Numbered from the stretch's first letter, positions 20,512 to 32,005 are shown. The stretch: 64,000 nucleotides of DNA from Sphingomonadales bacterium (GCA_028868535.1 JAGWUH010000002.1:97773-161772); one strand, 5' to 3'. Made by a program: numbers and translations. The notes: generated by a model not told the origin, from the letters alone.

Positions 20512-22626
20512 ATGTCCCTGCCGAAACCGGCGCTCGCCGTCGCCCTGCTGCTCGCCACCCCCGCCGCCGCGCAGCCCTACCGCGCCACCATCGTCCGCGA
20601 CGAATGGGGCATCGCCCACATCACCGGCCGCACCGATGCCGACGCCGTGTTCGGCATGATCACCGCGCAGGCCGAGGACGATTTCCCCCGCATCGAGGAC
20701 AACTACCTGACCAGCCTCGGTCGCAAGGCCGAAGCCGAAGGGGAGGGGGCGCTGTGGCAGGACCTGCGCCAGCGCCTATGGGTCGATCCTGCCCGGCTGC
20801 GCGCCGATTACGCGCGCAGCCCGCGCTGGCTGCGCGCGCTGATGGACGCCTGGGCCGCCGGCCTCAATCACTACCTCGCCACGCACCCGCAGGTCCGCCC
20901 CCGCGTCCTCACCCGCTTCGAACCGTGGATGGCGCTCAGCTTCACCGAAGGCAGCATCGGCGGCGACATCGAAGGCGTCCCGCTCGCCCCCATCGCCGCG
21001 TTCTATGGCAACCAGAAGATCGCCGCCGCCGACACCGCCCTGCACGATCCCACCGGCTCGAACGGCATCGCCATCGCCCCCGCGCACAGCACCAGCGGCC
21101 ACGCGCTGCTGCTGATCAACCCGCACACCAGCTTCTTCTTCCGCTCCGAGCTGCAGATGACCAGCGGGCAGGGGCTCAATGCCTATGGCGCCGTCACCTG
21201 GGGCCAATTCTTCATCTACCAGGGCTTCAACGCCCATGCCGGCTGGATGCACACCTCGAGCGGCATCGACAACGTCGACCAGTTCGCCGAAACCATCGTC
21301 CAGCGCAGCGGTCGCTCGTACTATGCCCGCCACCTCGGCCGCCTAGAGCCCGTCCGCGAACGGCGCCTGACCCTGCGCTATCGCGACGCCAATGGCACCT
21401 TGTCGAGCCGCACCTTCACCACCTACGCCACCCGCCACGGCCCGATCGTCGCCGCCGCCAACGGCAAATGGATCGCGCAGGCGCTGATGAACCGCCCGCT
21501 CGCCGCGCTCCGGCAAAGCTACCTGCGCACCAAGGCCCACGATCTCGCGCAGTTCATGAAAGTGGCGAACCTCAAGGCCAACAGCTCGAACAACACCCTG
21601 TTCGCCGACAGCAAGGGCGAGATCGCCTACCTCCACCCGCAGTTCGTCCCCGTCCGCGATGACCGGCTCGACTGGCGCGCCCCGGTCGATGGCGAGACCG
21701 CCGACTGGCACGGCCTCCACGCCCTCGCCACATTGCCACAGGCGATCAACCCCCGGTCCGGCTGGGCCTACAACACCAACAACGCCCCCTGGACCGCCGC
21801 CGGCGCCGATTCGCCAAGGGCCGATGCCTTCCCCCGCTACATGGATCAGATCGGCGCCAACCCGCGCGGCCCCCATGCCGAGCGCCTGCTCGCCGACACC
21901 CCGCGCTTCTCGCTCGATGGCCTGATCACCGCCGCCTACGACCCCTGGCTCCCCGAATTCGATCGCCTGATCCCCCGGCTCGCCGCCGCGCACGCCCGCC
22001 ACCCCGATCCCGCCCGCGACGCCGCCGTGGCGCTGCTCGTGCAGTGGGACCGGCGCTGGTCGCTCGATTCCACCGCCACCACGCTCGCGGTGTTCTGGGG
22101 CGATGCCATGCTCGCCCGCGGCAAGGCGGAGATCGCCGCCGGTCGCCAGACCCGCTGGCAATGGCTCGATGTCGCCGGCGACGACGTCCGCCTCGCCGCG
22201 CTCGACGAGGCGCTGGCCCGCCTCCGGGCCGATTTCGGCCGCTGGCAGGTGCCCTGGGGCGAGGTCAACCGCTACCAGCGCAACGACGCTGCCATCGGCC
22301 AGCGCTTCGACGATGCGAAGCCGTCTACGCCGATCCCGTTCACCGCCTCGACCTGGGGCAGCCTCGCCGCGTTCGGCGCCGAGCGCGCCCCGGGCACGAA
22401 GCGATACTACGGCACGCGCGGCAACAGCTTCGTCGCCGCGGTGGAATTCGGCCCCCGCGTCCACGCCCGCGCCGTCTCGATCGGCGGCGAGAGCGGCGAT
22501 CCCGCCAGCCCACACTTCGCCGACCAGGTCGCCCGCTACGCAGCCGGGGACCTGCGCGAGGTTCATTTCCACCCCGACGAAATCGCCGCCCACGCCCGCT
22601 CGCGCGAAACCGTGACGAACCGCTGA
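20512..22626 (+). CDS. Penicillin acylase family amidohydrolase (secreted)
   Basis: Signal peptide; RDEWGIAHITGRTDADAVFGMITAQAEDDFPRIE; internal GSNGIAIAPAHSTSGHALLLINPH (Ntn-type autoprocessing region); ATG at 20512. Confidence 0.88.
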   Translation: MSLPKPALAVALLLATPAAAQPYRATIVRDEWGIAHITGRTDADAVFGMITAQAEDDFPRIEDNYLTSLGRKAEAEGEGALWQDLRQRLWVDPARLRADYARSPRWLRALMDAWAAGLNHYLATHPQVRPRVLTRFEPWMALSFTEGSIGGDIEGVPLAPIAAFYGNQKIAAADTALHDPTGSNGIAIAPAHSTSGHALLLINPHTSFFFRSELQMTSGQGLNAYGAVTWGQFFIYQGFNAHAGWMHTSSGIDNVDQFAETIVQRSGRSYYARHLGRLEPVRERRLTLRYRDANGTLSSRTFTTYATRHGPIVAAANGKWIAQALMNRPLAALRQSYLRTKAHDLAQFMKVANLKANSSNNTLFADSKGEIAYLHPQFVPVRDDRLDWRAPVDGETADWHGLHALATLPQAINPRSGWAYNTNNAPWTAAGADSPRADAFPRYMDQIGANPRGPHAERLLADTPRFSLDGLITAAYDPWLPEFDRLIPRLAAAHARHPDPARDAAVALLVQWDRRWSLDSTATTLAVFWGDAMLARGKAEIAAGRQTRWQWLDVAGDDVRLAALDEALARLRADFGRWQVPWGEVNRYQRNDAAIGQRFDDAKPSTPIPFTASTWGSLAAFGAERAPGTKRYYGTRGNSFVAAVEFGPRVHARAVSIGGESGDPASPHFADQVARYAAGDLREVHFHPDEIAAHARSRETVTNR

Positions 22627-22646
22627 CAAGGCGCTACTCCCCGCGC

Positions 22647-23591
22647 ATGACCGCGCCCGATTCCCGCGCCCCCCACTGGGAGTGGCAATACCTCGACCTG
22701 ATGCGCCGCATCTGGGAGCACGGCGACGAACGCGTCGATCGCACCGGTATCGGCACCCGCTCGCTGTTCGGCGAGACGATCCGCTTCGATCTCTCGGGCG
22801 GGGCGATGCCGCTGCTCACCACCAAGCGCGTCTACTGGAAGACCGCCACGCGCGAATTCCTGTGGTTCCTCACCGGGCAGACCAACATCCGCGAACTCTG
22901 CGCACAGGGCGTCGAGATCTGGACCGACTGGCCGCTCGATCGCTACCGGCGCGAGACCGGCGATGCCATCAGCCGCGCCGATTTCTCCGCCCGCATCGTC
23001 GCCGATGCCGCTTTCGCCGCGCGCTGGGGCGATCTCGGCCCGGTCTACGGCAAGCAGTGGGTCGACTGGCCGGTCTACGAGCCGGCGGGTGAGGGACTCT
23101 ACCGCAAGCGCGCGCACGGCATCAACCAGGTCGCCGATCTGGTCGCCTCGCTGCGCGACAACCCCGGCAGCCGCCGCCACATCGTCGAGGGCTGGAACGT
23201 CGCGGAGCTGGACGCGATGGCGCTGCCGCCGTGCCACAAGACCTACCAGTTCCACGTCGCCGACGGCCGCCTCTCGGGCCTGCTCACCCAGCGCTCGTGC
23301 GATCTTGGCCTCGGCTTCGCGTTCAACATGTGGAGCCTGGCGCTGTTCATCCGCATGCTGGCCCAGCAATGCGATCTCCAGCCCGGCGAGGCGATCTGGC
23401 AGGGCGGCGACGTCCACCTCTACCTGAACCATGCCGCGCTGGTGGAGGAACAACTGGCGCGGACCCCGGCGGGCGAGGCGCATCTCGCCATCGGCCGCCG
23501 GCCCGAATCGATCTTCGCCTACGCGATCGAGGATTTCACCGTCAGCGGCTACGCCCCGCAGGCGCACATCGCTGCACCGGTCGCGGTCTGA
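22647..23591 (+). CDS. thyA: Thymidylate synthase
   Basis: RTGIGTRSLFGETIRFDLS, LPPCHKTYQFHV active-site Cys, LTQRSCDLGLGFAFNM, QGGDVHLYLNH. Confidence 0.96.
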   Translation: MTAPDSRAPHWEWQYLDLMRRIWEHGDERVDRTGIGTRSLFGETIRFDLSGGAMPLLTTKRVYWKTATREFLWFLTGQTNIRELCAQGVEIWTDWPLDRYRRETGDAISRADFSARIVADAAFAARWGDLGPVYGKQWVDWPVYEPAGEGLYRKRAHGINQVADLVASLRDNPGSRRHIVEGWNVAELDAMALPPCHKTYQFHVADGRLSGLLTQRSCDLGLGFAFNMWSLALFIRMLAQQCDLQPGEAIWQGGDVHLYLNHAALVEEQLARTPAGEAHLAIGRRPESIFAYAIEDFTVSGYAPQAHIAAPVAV

Positions 23592-23600
23592 CGGCTCGGC

Positions 23601-24092
23601 TCAGCGCACGAACCCGGCGTAGGCGATTCGCCCGGCGCCGGCCATGGCCTGAGTCGGCGATACCCGCCAGCGCACGTGGGTCACGTCCTCCGGTGTCGCC
23701 GTGCGCCCGCCGATGCGCAGCGCGCCGAGCTGTCCCCAGTTGCGTCCGCCGTCGACGGAGACTTCCTCGCTGGGTTCGGCGCTCTGCTGGTAGGCAAGGC
23801 CGGCCGGCAGCGCGTTGGTGACGACGAAGCCGCCGTTGCCGCCCAGCCGATACCAGTTTACCACGGTCACCACCCGGTCGCCCCGGCTCAGCCGCGCCGC
23901 CGGTTCCAGCGATCGCACGGTTTCGCCGTGATGCAACCTGGTGCGCTCGACGAAGACGGCGCTGTCCACCGAGACCGCCGGCGCCGCCAGTGCCGGCGTG
24001 GCGAACAGCGGAGCACCCAGCATAAGCGCGAATGCGGCACGCGGGATGGAAGTCACGTCGGTATGTCCCCGTATTGTCTCGTTCACGGGCAC
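23601..24092 (-). CDS. Hypothetical secreted protein (conserved-repeat/DUF11-like fragment)
   Basis: Signal peptide-like N-terminus ending PALAAPA; RGDRVVTVVNWYRLGGNGGFVVTNALPAGLAY resembles DUF11-type repeat. Confidence 0.6.
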   Translation of the reverse strand: MPVNETIRGHTDVTSIPRAAFALMLGAPLFATPALAAPAVSVDSAVFVERTRLHHGETVRSLEPAARLSRGDRVVTVVNWYRLGGNGGFVVTNALPAGLAYQQSAEPSEEVSVDGGRNWGQLGALRIGGRTATPEDVTHVRWRVSPTQAMAGAGRIAYAGFVR

Positions 24093-24269
24093 TGTGCCGC
24101 CGCGGGACCAAGATATGGTTAACGGCCGGCTTCAGGGTCTTTGCGGAGGGGTTCGGGCGCGCATCCCGGGCGCTCGCGAAATTTCCTGCGAGGGCCCCGC
24201 CAAGGCGGTTGACAGCCCCGATCCGCTGCCCTAGTGGCGCGGCTCCCCGAGCGGTGCTCCGTCGGAAAC

Positions 24270-24346
24270 GCGGGTGTAGCTCAGTTGGTTAGAGTGCCGG
24301 CCTGTCACGCCGGAGGTCGCGGGTTCGAGCCCCGTCACTCGCGCCA
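24270..24346 (+). tRNA. tRNA-Asp (GTC anticodon)
   Basis: GCGGGTG...CACTCGC acceptor, CCTGTCACG anticodon loop, GGGTTCGAGCCCC T-arm, discriminator G, encoded CCA. Confidence 0.95.
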
Positions 24347-24383
24347 CTCGGGGGATTTTCCCGCAGCGCAAGCTGCCGGCGGA

Positions 24384-24421
24384 AAACGAAAGGCCCGGTT
24401 TCGACCGGGCCTTTTTCGTTT
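24384..24421. terminator. Bidirectional terminator between tRNA-Asp and DUF2842 gene
   Basis: AAACGAAAGGCCCGGT-TTCG-ACCGGGCCTTTTTCGTTT hairpin with U-run. Confidence 0.88.
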
Positions 24422-24657
24422 CACTTCAGCCGGCCGTGTTCCATCCAGAACAGCAGCCGCCGCACCGGCAGCAGCCACAGCCACACCACCCCCAGCAGCA
24501 CGTAGACCGGCAGTTGCGCCAGCACCGGCAGGGTGGAGATCCACGGCCCGAGCCAGCGCGCCACCGCCATCGCATAGACCGCCAGCGCCGCCACCAGCAG
24601 CAGCACGCCGGCGGGAATCCGCCAGCTCGGTTCCTTGCGCACCGGCTTCTCGACCAT
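24421..24657 (-). CDS. DUF2842-like small membrane protein
   Basis: 78 aa with two TM helices, PSWRIPAGVLLLV...WLWLLPVRRLLFWMEHG. Confidence 0.7.
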   Translation of the reverse strand: MVEKPVRKEPSWRIPAGVLLLVAALAVYAMAVARWLGPWISTLPVLAQLPVYVLLGVVWLWLLPVRRLLFWMEHGRLK

Positions 24658-25232
24658 CAGGCCAACTCCCCATACAGCCGCGTCGGCGTCACCACCGCCT
24701 CCAGCGGCCGGTCATGCGGCTCGACCGGCAGCGTCTCGACCAATTGGCAATCCCACGCCAGCCCCACCGCGCGTGCCCCCGGATGCGCCGCCAGCCAGCG
24801 ATCATAGTGTCCGGCACCCTGGCCCAGCCGGTCGCCGGCGGCGGTAAAGCCCAGCAACGGCACGATCACCCAGTCCGGCACCAGCGCCCCGGCATCGTCG
24901 CCCGGCTGCGGCATCGCGAACGGCCCGGGAACCAGTCCATCGTCGTTCCAGGGATCGCGCCATTCACGGAACGCCATGCCCGCCTCGCGCGTGGCGAACC
25001 AGGGCAGGGCGACCTTCCGCCCGTTCTCCTGAAACCACCGGGCAAACCCCCGCGTCGGCGCCTCCGCCCCGACGGCATGGTACAGGCCCACCGTCGCCCC
25101 CTCGGGAATCGCCCGCGCCAGCACCGCCGGCGGCCGCATCAGCACCAGCGCCCGCGTCGCCGCCGGCAATCCCGTCACATGCCCCTTGCGCACCTCGCGC
25201 AAACGCGCCCGCAGATCGTGCTTTTCGTTCAA
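24657..25232 (-). CDS. 5-formyltetrahydrofolate cyclo-ligase
   Basis: LVPDWVIVPLLGFTAAGDRLGQGAGHYDR motif; position downstream of 6S RNA/zapA. Confidence 0.93.
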   Translation of the reverse strand: MNEKHDLRARLREVRKGHVTGLPAATRALVLMRPPAVLARAIPEGATVGLYHAVGAEAPTRGFARWFQENGRKVALPWFATREAGMAFREWRDPWNDDGLVPGPFAMPQPGDDAGALVPDWVIVPLLGFTAAGDRLGQGAGHYDRWLAAHPGARAVGLAWDCQLVETLPVEPHDRPLEAVVTPTRLYGELA

Positions 25233-25281
25233 GAGCCTACCTTCGCGACGGCGGCGCGCGGATATCGCGGCCAGCGGGAGA

Positions 25282-25422
25282 GGAGTCGCGAGAGTGGGTT
25301 CAGGGTGGAGCGAGAATGGCTGGCTCGCGAGACCCGGAGCGCAGCGGCCTTGATGGCCGTGAGCACCGGAAGCTCGCGAGACGGCCGTTCGCAGCCCACC
25401 ATGGACCCGCTATCGCGACTCC
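25282..25422. repeat. 141-nt palindromic structured repeat, copy 1
   Basis: Outer stem GGAGTCGCGAGAGTGGGT / ACCCGCTATCGCGACTCC, inner GGTGG/CCACC, CTCGCGAG/CTCGCGAG, apical CGGCC-TTGAT-GGCCG; same layout and length at 49202-49342. Confidence 0.88.
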
Positions 25423-25428
25423 GGAGGT

Positions 25429-25599
25429 GACGGGACCACCGTGGGTCGTTTGCCCTAGAAATCCACTGACGCCTCGACGTCAGGTGGGGACCATGTGTGC
25501 CGGCCCTCGCCGCGAACGACGCGAACCGACCAGGGACAGCCCCCAAGGATTGCTTATAGCCTCAGGGATGTTCATGGCGCGCACCGGGCAGTACCCGTC
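25429..25599 (-). ncRNA. ssrS: 6S RNA (approximate ends)
   Basis: Between zapA and 5-FCL, same strand (conserved ssrS position). Closing stem GACGGGTACTGCC / GGTGGTCCCGTC, CCCTGAGGCTATAAGCAATCC resembling 6S CCUGAGCCGAUA, hairpin CTGACGTCGAGGCGTCAG in the 3' half. Confidence 0.78.
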
Positions 25600-25649
25600 G
25601 CGCTCCATGTAGGCGCGACCGGCCGGAAGCTCAACCCCGGCCCGGATGC

Positions 25650-25982
25650 TCAGCCTTGCGCCTCGATCGTTCCCGCCAGCCGTTCCAGCCGCTCCGCCAG
25701 CGAGGCCAGCCGCTCCGTCGGGAACGCGGGGGCAGGGGCGGGCGCGGCTGCAAGGGGCGCGGCGCGGGCGATCGCCTGCGCCTGCTCCAGCTCGTGCACC
25801 TGGTCGGCCAGCAGCAGCGCCGCGAACAACAGCGACCGCGTCTCGCCATGGGCCTGGCCGCCAGGCATTTCCGAAAGCTTGCTGTCGATCAGCCGGCCCA
25901 ACCCGGCGACGTGGGTTTCCTCGCCGGGTGCGCAGGCCACCGCATAGTCGCGGCCGCCGATCGAGAGGGTGACGTTGCTCAT
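25650..25982 (-). CDS. zapA: Cell division protein ZapA
   Basis: MSNVTLSIGGRDYAVACAPGEETHVAGLGRLIDSKL; coiled-coil C-terminus; upstream of 6S RNA. Confidence 0.9.
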   Translation of the reverse strand: MSNVTLSIGGRDYAVACAPGEETHVAGLGRLIDSKLSEMPGGQAHGETRSLLFAALLLADQVHELEQAQAIARAAPLAAAPAPAPAFPTERLASLAERLERLAGTIEAQG

Positions 25983-26233
25983 CCCGCGCCATTCCCCCCG
26001 CGCCACAACGGCAGGTCCTCGCCCTGCGGGGCCGCGGCGACGATCAGCGATTCAATCTGCGAGATCGCCCCCGATACCGCGCCGCGCAGGCGCTCGTTCT
26101 CGGCCTCGAGCTGCGCCGCGCGGGCGTCCTGGGCCGCGCCGGCCGCCTCGGCACGCGCACGCAGCGCCGCGTCGAGCCTGCCGATCGCGCCTTCGATCCT
26201 TTGCAGGATGCTATCCACGTCCCCGCCATCCAT
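25979..26233 (-). CDS. Small coiled-coil protein encoded upstream of zapA
   Basis: 84 aa, heptad-rich RIEGAIGRLDAALRARAEAAG...QLEAENERLRG; ATGA-type overlap with zapA. Confidence 0.7.
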   Translation of the reverse strand: MDGGDVDSILQRIEGAIGRLDAALRARAEAAGAAQDARAAQLEAENERLRGAVSGAISQIESLIVAAAPQGEDLPLWRGGNGAG

Positions 26234-26490
26234 CCTGCTTGGTTAACGCTAAAAGCCCGGAATGCAAAGCCTTGGCTGCCGAACAATCGATTCCACCGTG
26301 GAATCCCCCCGCAATTGCCGCCGATCGCCCCGCCGGCGTGCGCAAAATGGGCCGTGGGCGCGGCTCCGCGCCACGCGCGCCTTGACGCACCGGAACCCTT
26401 CCGCAAAGGAAGCCGCGCACGAATCGCGCCGCCCCGGCGCCCCCTTTTTTCGCGCCCGCGCGCGCCACAACGATCGGAGCCCACCCCCCG

Positions 26491-28461
<1,971 letters not shown>

Positions 28462-28488
28462 CACCACCGTTCAGAGGAGGACTACAGC

Positions 28489-29496
28489 ATGACCATCAAG
28501 GTAGCGATCAACGGCTTCGGCCGCATCGGCCGCAACGTCGCCCGCGCCATCCTGACGCGCACCGACCATGATCTCGAACTGGTCTCGATCAACGACCTCG
28601 CCAGCCCCAAGGCCAACGCCATGCTGTTCCAGCGCGATTCGGTCCACGGTCCGTTCAACGGCACCGTCGAAGTCGATGGCAACGATCTCGTCATCAACGG
28701 CAAGAAGGTCCACGTCACCGCCGAGCGCGATCCCGCCAACCTGCCGCACGCCGCGCAGGGCATCGACATCGTCCTCGAATGCACCGGCTTCTTCACCGAC
28801 CGCGCCTCGTGCGAAAAGCACCTCGCCGCCGGCGCCAAGAAGGTGGTGATCTCGGCCCCGGGCAAGAACGTCGATCGCACCGTGGTCTTCGGCGTCAACC
28901 ACGACCAGATCACCGCGGCGGACACGATCATCTCCAACGCCTCGTGCACCACCAACTGCCTGGCGCCGTTCGCCAAGGTGCTCAACGACGCGATCGGCAT
29001 CGAGCGCGGCCTGATGACGACGATCCACGCCTACACCAACGACCAGAAGATCCTCGACCAGATCCACGAGGATCCCCGCCGCGCCCGCGCCGCCGGCATG
29101 AGCATGATCCCCACCACCACCGGCGCCGCCCGCGCGGTGGGCGAGGTGCTGCCCGAACTCAAGGGCAAGCTCGACGGTTCGGCGATCCGCGTCCCCACCC
29201 CGAACGTCTCGGTTGTCGACCTCACCTTCACGCCCAAGCGCGACACGACGAAGGAAGAAGTCAACGCGCTGCTCAAGGCCGCTGCCGAAGGCCCGCTCAA
29301 GGGCGTGCTCGGCTACACCGACGAGCCGCTGGTCTCGATCGACTTCAACCACGATTCGCACTCGTCGACGATCGACAGCCTCGAAACCGCCGTCATCGAC
29401 GGCAAGCTCGTCCGCGTCCTCTCGTGGTACGACAACGAATGGGGCTTCTCGAACCGCATGGTCGACACCACCGGCGCGCTGGGCAAGTTCCTGTAA
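28489..29496 (+). CDS. gap: Glyceraldehyde-3-phosphate dehydrogenase, type I
   Basis: [35 protein letters not shown] active site, [14 protein letters not shown]. Confidence 0.98.
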   Translation: MTIKVAINGFGRIGRNVARAILTRTDHDLELVSINDLASPKANAMLFQRDSVHGPFNGTVEVDGNDLVINGKKVHVTAERDPANLPHAAQGIDIVLECTGFFTDRASCEKHLAAGAKKVVISAPGKNVDRTVVFGVNHDQITAADTIISNASCTTNCLAPFAKVLNDAIGIERGLMTTIHAYTNDQKILDQIHEDPRRARAAGMSMIPTTTGAARAVGEVLPELKGKLDGSAIRVPTPNVSVVDLTFTPKRDTTKEEVNALLKAAAEGPLKGVLGYTDEPLVSIDFNHDSHSSTIDSLETAVIDGKLVRVLSWYDNEWGFSNRMVDTTGALGKFL

Positions 29497-29514
29497 GGCT
29501 GCCAACAACCTGAT

Positions 29515-29580
29515 CCTCCCCGCTCGCGGGGAGGGGGGCCACCCGCAGGGTGGTGGAGGGGGGTAGCCTGCAAGGGCTGC
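29515..29580. repeat. REP-like intergenic hairpin after gap
   Basis: CCTCCCCGC-TC-GCGGGGAGG followed by GGGGCCACCCGCAGGGTGGTGGAGGGGGG. Confidence 0.7.
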
Positions 29581-29607
29581 CCCCTCGTTTTTCAAAGGGA
29601 TCGAGCC

Positions 29608-30807
29608 ATGCCCACCTTCAAGAAACTCGACGATCTCGGTGACATCGCCGGCAAGGTCGCGCTGGTCCGCGTCGACTTCAACCTGCCGATGCAGGACGGC
29701 GCCGTCACCGAGGACACCCGCGTCCGCGCCGCCGCTCCGACCATCCTCGAACTCTCCGCCAGGGGCGCCAAGGTCCTCCTCCTCGCCCACTTCGGCCGCC
29801 CCAAGGGCGCCCGCGTCCCCGACCAGTCGCTCAGCCTGGTGCTCGGCGCTGTCGAGAAGGTGCTCGGCAAGGAAGTCATGTTCGTCCCGGAAGTGGCTGG
29901 CGACGTCGTGAAACAGGCAGTCGGCATCCTCGGCCCCGGCGATATCGCCCTGCTCGAGAACACCCGCTTCTGGCCGGGTGAGGAAAAGAACGACCCCGAA
30001 CTGGTCAAGGCGATCGCCGCCAACGCCGATTTCTACGTGAACGACGCGTTCTCCGCCGCGCACCGCGCCCACGCCACCACCGAAGGCCTCGCCCACGTCC
30101 TCCCCGCCTACGCCGGCCGCTCGATGCAGGCCGAGCTCGAGGCGCTCGAAAAGGCGCTCGGCAACCCGGTCAAGCCGGTCGCGGCGGTGGTCGGCGGCGC
30201 CAAGGTCTCGTCGAAGCTCGACGTGCTCAAGCACCTCGTCTCCCGCGTCGATCACCTGATCATCGGCGGCGGCATGGCCAACACCTTCCTCGCCGCCAAC
30301 GGCATCGATGTCGGCAAGTCGCTGTGCGAGCATGACCTCGCGGACACCGCGCGGGAAATCCTCGCCAATGCAGACGCTTCGGGCTGCATTGTTCACCTGC
30401 CTTATGAAGTCGTGGTGTCGAAGGAATTCGCCGCCAACCCGCCCAGCTTGCGCACCTGCAACGTCCACGAGGTCGCGGCTGACGAAATGATCCTCGACGT
30501 CGGCCCCGCTGCGGTCGAGGCGCTGGCCGACGCCCTTAAGACCTGCCGCACCCTGGTCTGGAACGGCCCCCTCGGCGCGTTCGAGACGCCGCCGTTCGAC
30601 GCCGCCACCGTGGCGCTGGCCAAGATCGCCGCCGCGCTCACCGCCGACGGCAGCCTCGTCTCGGTCGCCGGCGGCGGCGACACCGTCGCCGCGCTCCACC
30701 ACGCCGGCGTCGCGCAGGATTTCAGCTACATCTCCACCGCCGGCGGTGCCTTCCTTGAATGGATGGAAGGCCGCGAGCTGCCCGGCGTGAAAGCCCTCGA
30801 AGTCTAG
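29608..30807 (+). CDS. pgk: Phosphoglycerate kinase
   Basis: [48 protein letters not shown]. Confidence 0.98.
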   Translation: MPTFKKLDDLGDIAGKVALVRVDFNLPMQDGAVTEDTRVRAAAPTILELSARGAKVLLLAHFGRPKGARVPDQSLSLVLGAVEKVLGKEVMFVPEVAGDVVKQAVGILGPGDIALLENTRFWPGEEKNDPELVKAIAANADFYVNDAFSAAHRAHATTEGLAHVLPAYAGRSMQAELEALEKALGNPVKPVAAVVGGAKVSSKLDVLKHLVSRVDHLIIGGGMANTFLAANGIDVGKSLCEHDLADTAREILANADASGCIVHLPYEVVVSKEFAANPPSLRTCNVHEVAADEMILDVGPAAVEALADALKTCRTLVWNGPLGAFETPPFDAATVALAKIAAALTADGSLVSVAGGGDTVAALHHAGVAQDFSYISTAGGAFLEWMEGRELPGVKALEV

Positions 30808-30817
30808 CATCGGCAAG

Positions 30818-30890
30818 CCTCCCCCGGATGCGGGGGAGGTGGCAGCGCGCCGTGCTGCCGGCGGGGGACCGATACCCCTCCGCCCGATAA
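30818..30890. repeat. REP-like intergenic hairpin after pgk
   Basis: CCTCCCCC-GGATGC-GGGGGAGG followed by GTGGCAGCGCGCCGTGCTGCC hairpin. Confidence 0.65.
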
Positions 30891-30976
30891 AATGGTTACC
30901 CCCGTTGCGACCCTCGCACCGCGACGCTATGGCCCGCGCAACTCCCCGCATACCTATGCAGCCAAAGGACCCGCCC

Positions 30977-31876
30977 ATGAACACCGCTGACATGACCGCC
31001 AAGATGGCCGCCGGCAACGGCTTCATTGCCGCCCTCGACCAGTCGGGCGGCTCGACCCCGAAGGCGCTTGCCGGCTACGGCATCGAGGCCGGCGCCTGGA
31101 ACAGCGAAGAGGAAATGTTCGGGCTGATCCACGAGATGCGCGCCCGCATCATCCGCTCGAAGGCTTTCACCGGCGACAAGGTCATCGGCGCGATCCTGTT
31201 CGAGCGCACGATGGACGGCACCGTCGATGGCGTGCCCACCCCGCAGGCGCTGATCGCCAAGGGCGTCGTGCCCTTCATCAAGATCGACAAGGGCCTCGAG
31301 GACGAGGTCAACGGCGTCCAGCTGATGAAGCCGATGCCGACGCTCGACGCGCTGCTCGAGAAGTCGAAGGCGCTGGGCGTGTTCGGCACCAAGGAACGCT
31401 CGGTGATCAACTCGGCCAACGCCGAGGGCATTGCCGCCGTCGTCGCCCAGCAGTTCGAGATCGGCCGCCAGGTGCTCAGCCACGGCATGATGCCGATGCT
31501 CGAGCCCGAGATCAACATCAAGTCGGAAACCCGCGCCGAGTGCGACAAGATCATGCTCGCCGAGATTCTCAAGAATCTCGACGGTATGGACACCAAGGTC
31601 ATGCTCAAGCTGTCGCTCCCCGTCGTCCCCGGCACGTTCGACGCGCTGGTCGATCACCCCAAGGTGCTGCGCGTCGTCGCTCTCTCGGGCGGCTACAAGC
31701 GCCCCGAAGCCTGCGTCGAGCTGTCGAAGAACCGCGGCATCATCGCCAGCTTCAGCCGCGCCCTGCTCGAAGACCTCCGCGCGCAGATGACCGACGCGGA
31801 GTTCGACGCCAGCCTCGCCAGCGCGATCGAGGAAATCTACCAGGGCTCGACCAAGAAGGTCGCCGTCCCGGCCTGA
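30977..31876 (+). CDS. Fructose-bisphosphate aldolase class I
   Basis: GFIAALDQSGGSTPKALAGYGI, VPFIKIDKGLE, PMLEPEINIKS, KLSLP Schiff-base-type region. Confidence 0.93.
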   Translation: MNTADMTAKMAAGNGFIAALDQSGGSTPKALAGYGIEAGAWNSEEEMFGLIHEMRARIIRSKAFTGDKVIGAILFERTMDGTVDGVPTPQALIAKGVVPFIKIDKGLEDEVNGVQLMKPMPTLDALLEKSKALGVFGTKERSVINSANAEGIAAVVAQQFEIGRQVLSHGMMPMLEPEINIKSETRAECDKIMLAEILKNLDGMDTKVMLKLSLPVVPGTFDALVDHPKVLRVVALSGGYKRPEACVELSKNRGIIASFSRALLEDLRAQMTDAEFDASLASAIEEIYQGSTKKVAVPA

Positions 31877-31914
31877 TCCTCGGCGGAGGATCACCGCCGC
31901 CCAAAGCCGACACA

Positions 31915-31985
31915 ACCCTCCCCTCCCGCCTGCGGGAGGGGGCAGGGGGTGGGCCTCGCGCCGCCAGGCGCGACCGCTTCCCCCG
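31915..31985. repeat. REP-like intergenic hairpin after fba
   Basis: CCCTCCCGC-CT-GCGGGAGGG followed by GGCAGGGGGTGGGCC and GCGCCGCCAGGCGCG. Confidence 0.65.
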
Positions 31986-32005
31986 CCGCCCTCCCGACTT
32001 TACCC

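Noticed and set aside
24116-26250. GGTTAACG half-sites (around 24117 and 26242) as CtrA boxes
   Set aside because: Only half-motifs; no full TTAA-N7-TTAA arrangement seen
28471-31026. 851-aa minus-strand ORF opposite gap/pgk
   Set aside because: Antisense artefact over canonical gap and pgk; lacks plausible domain structure
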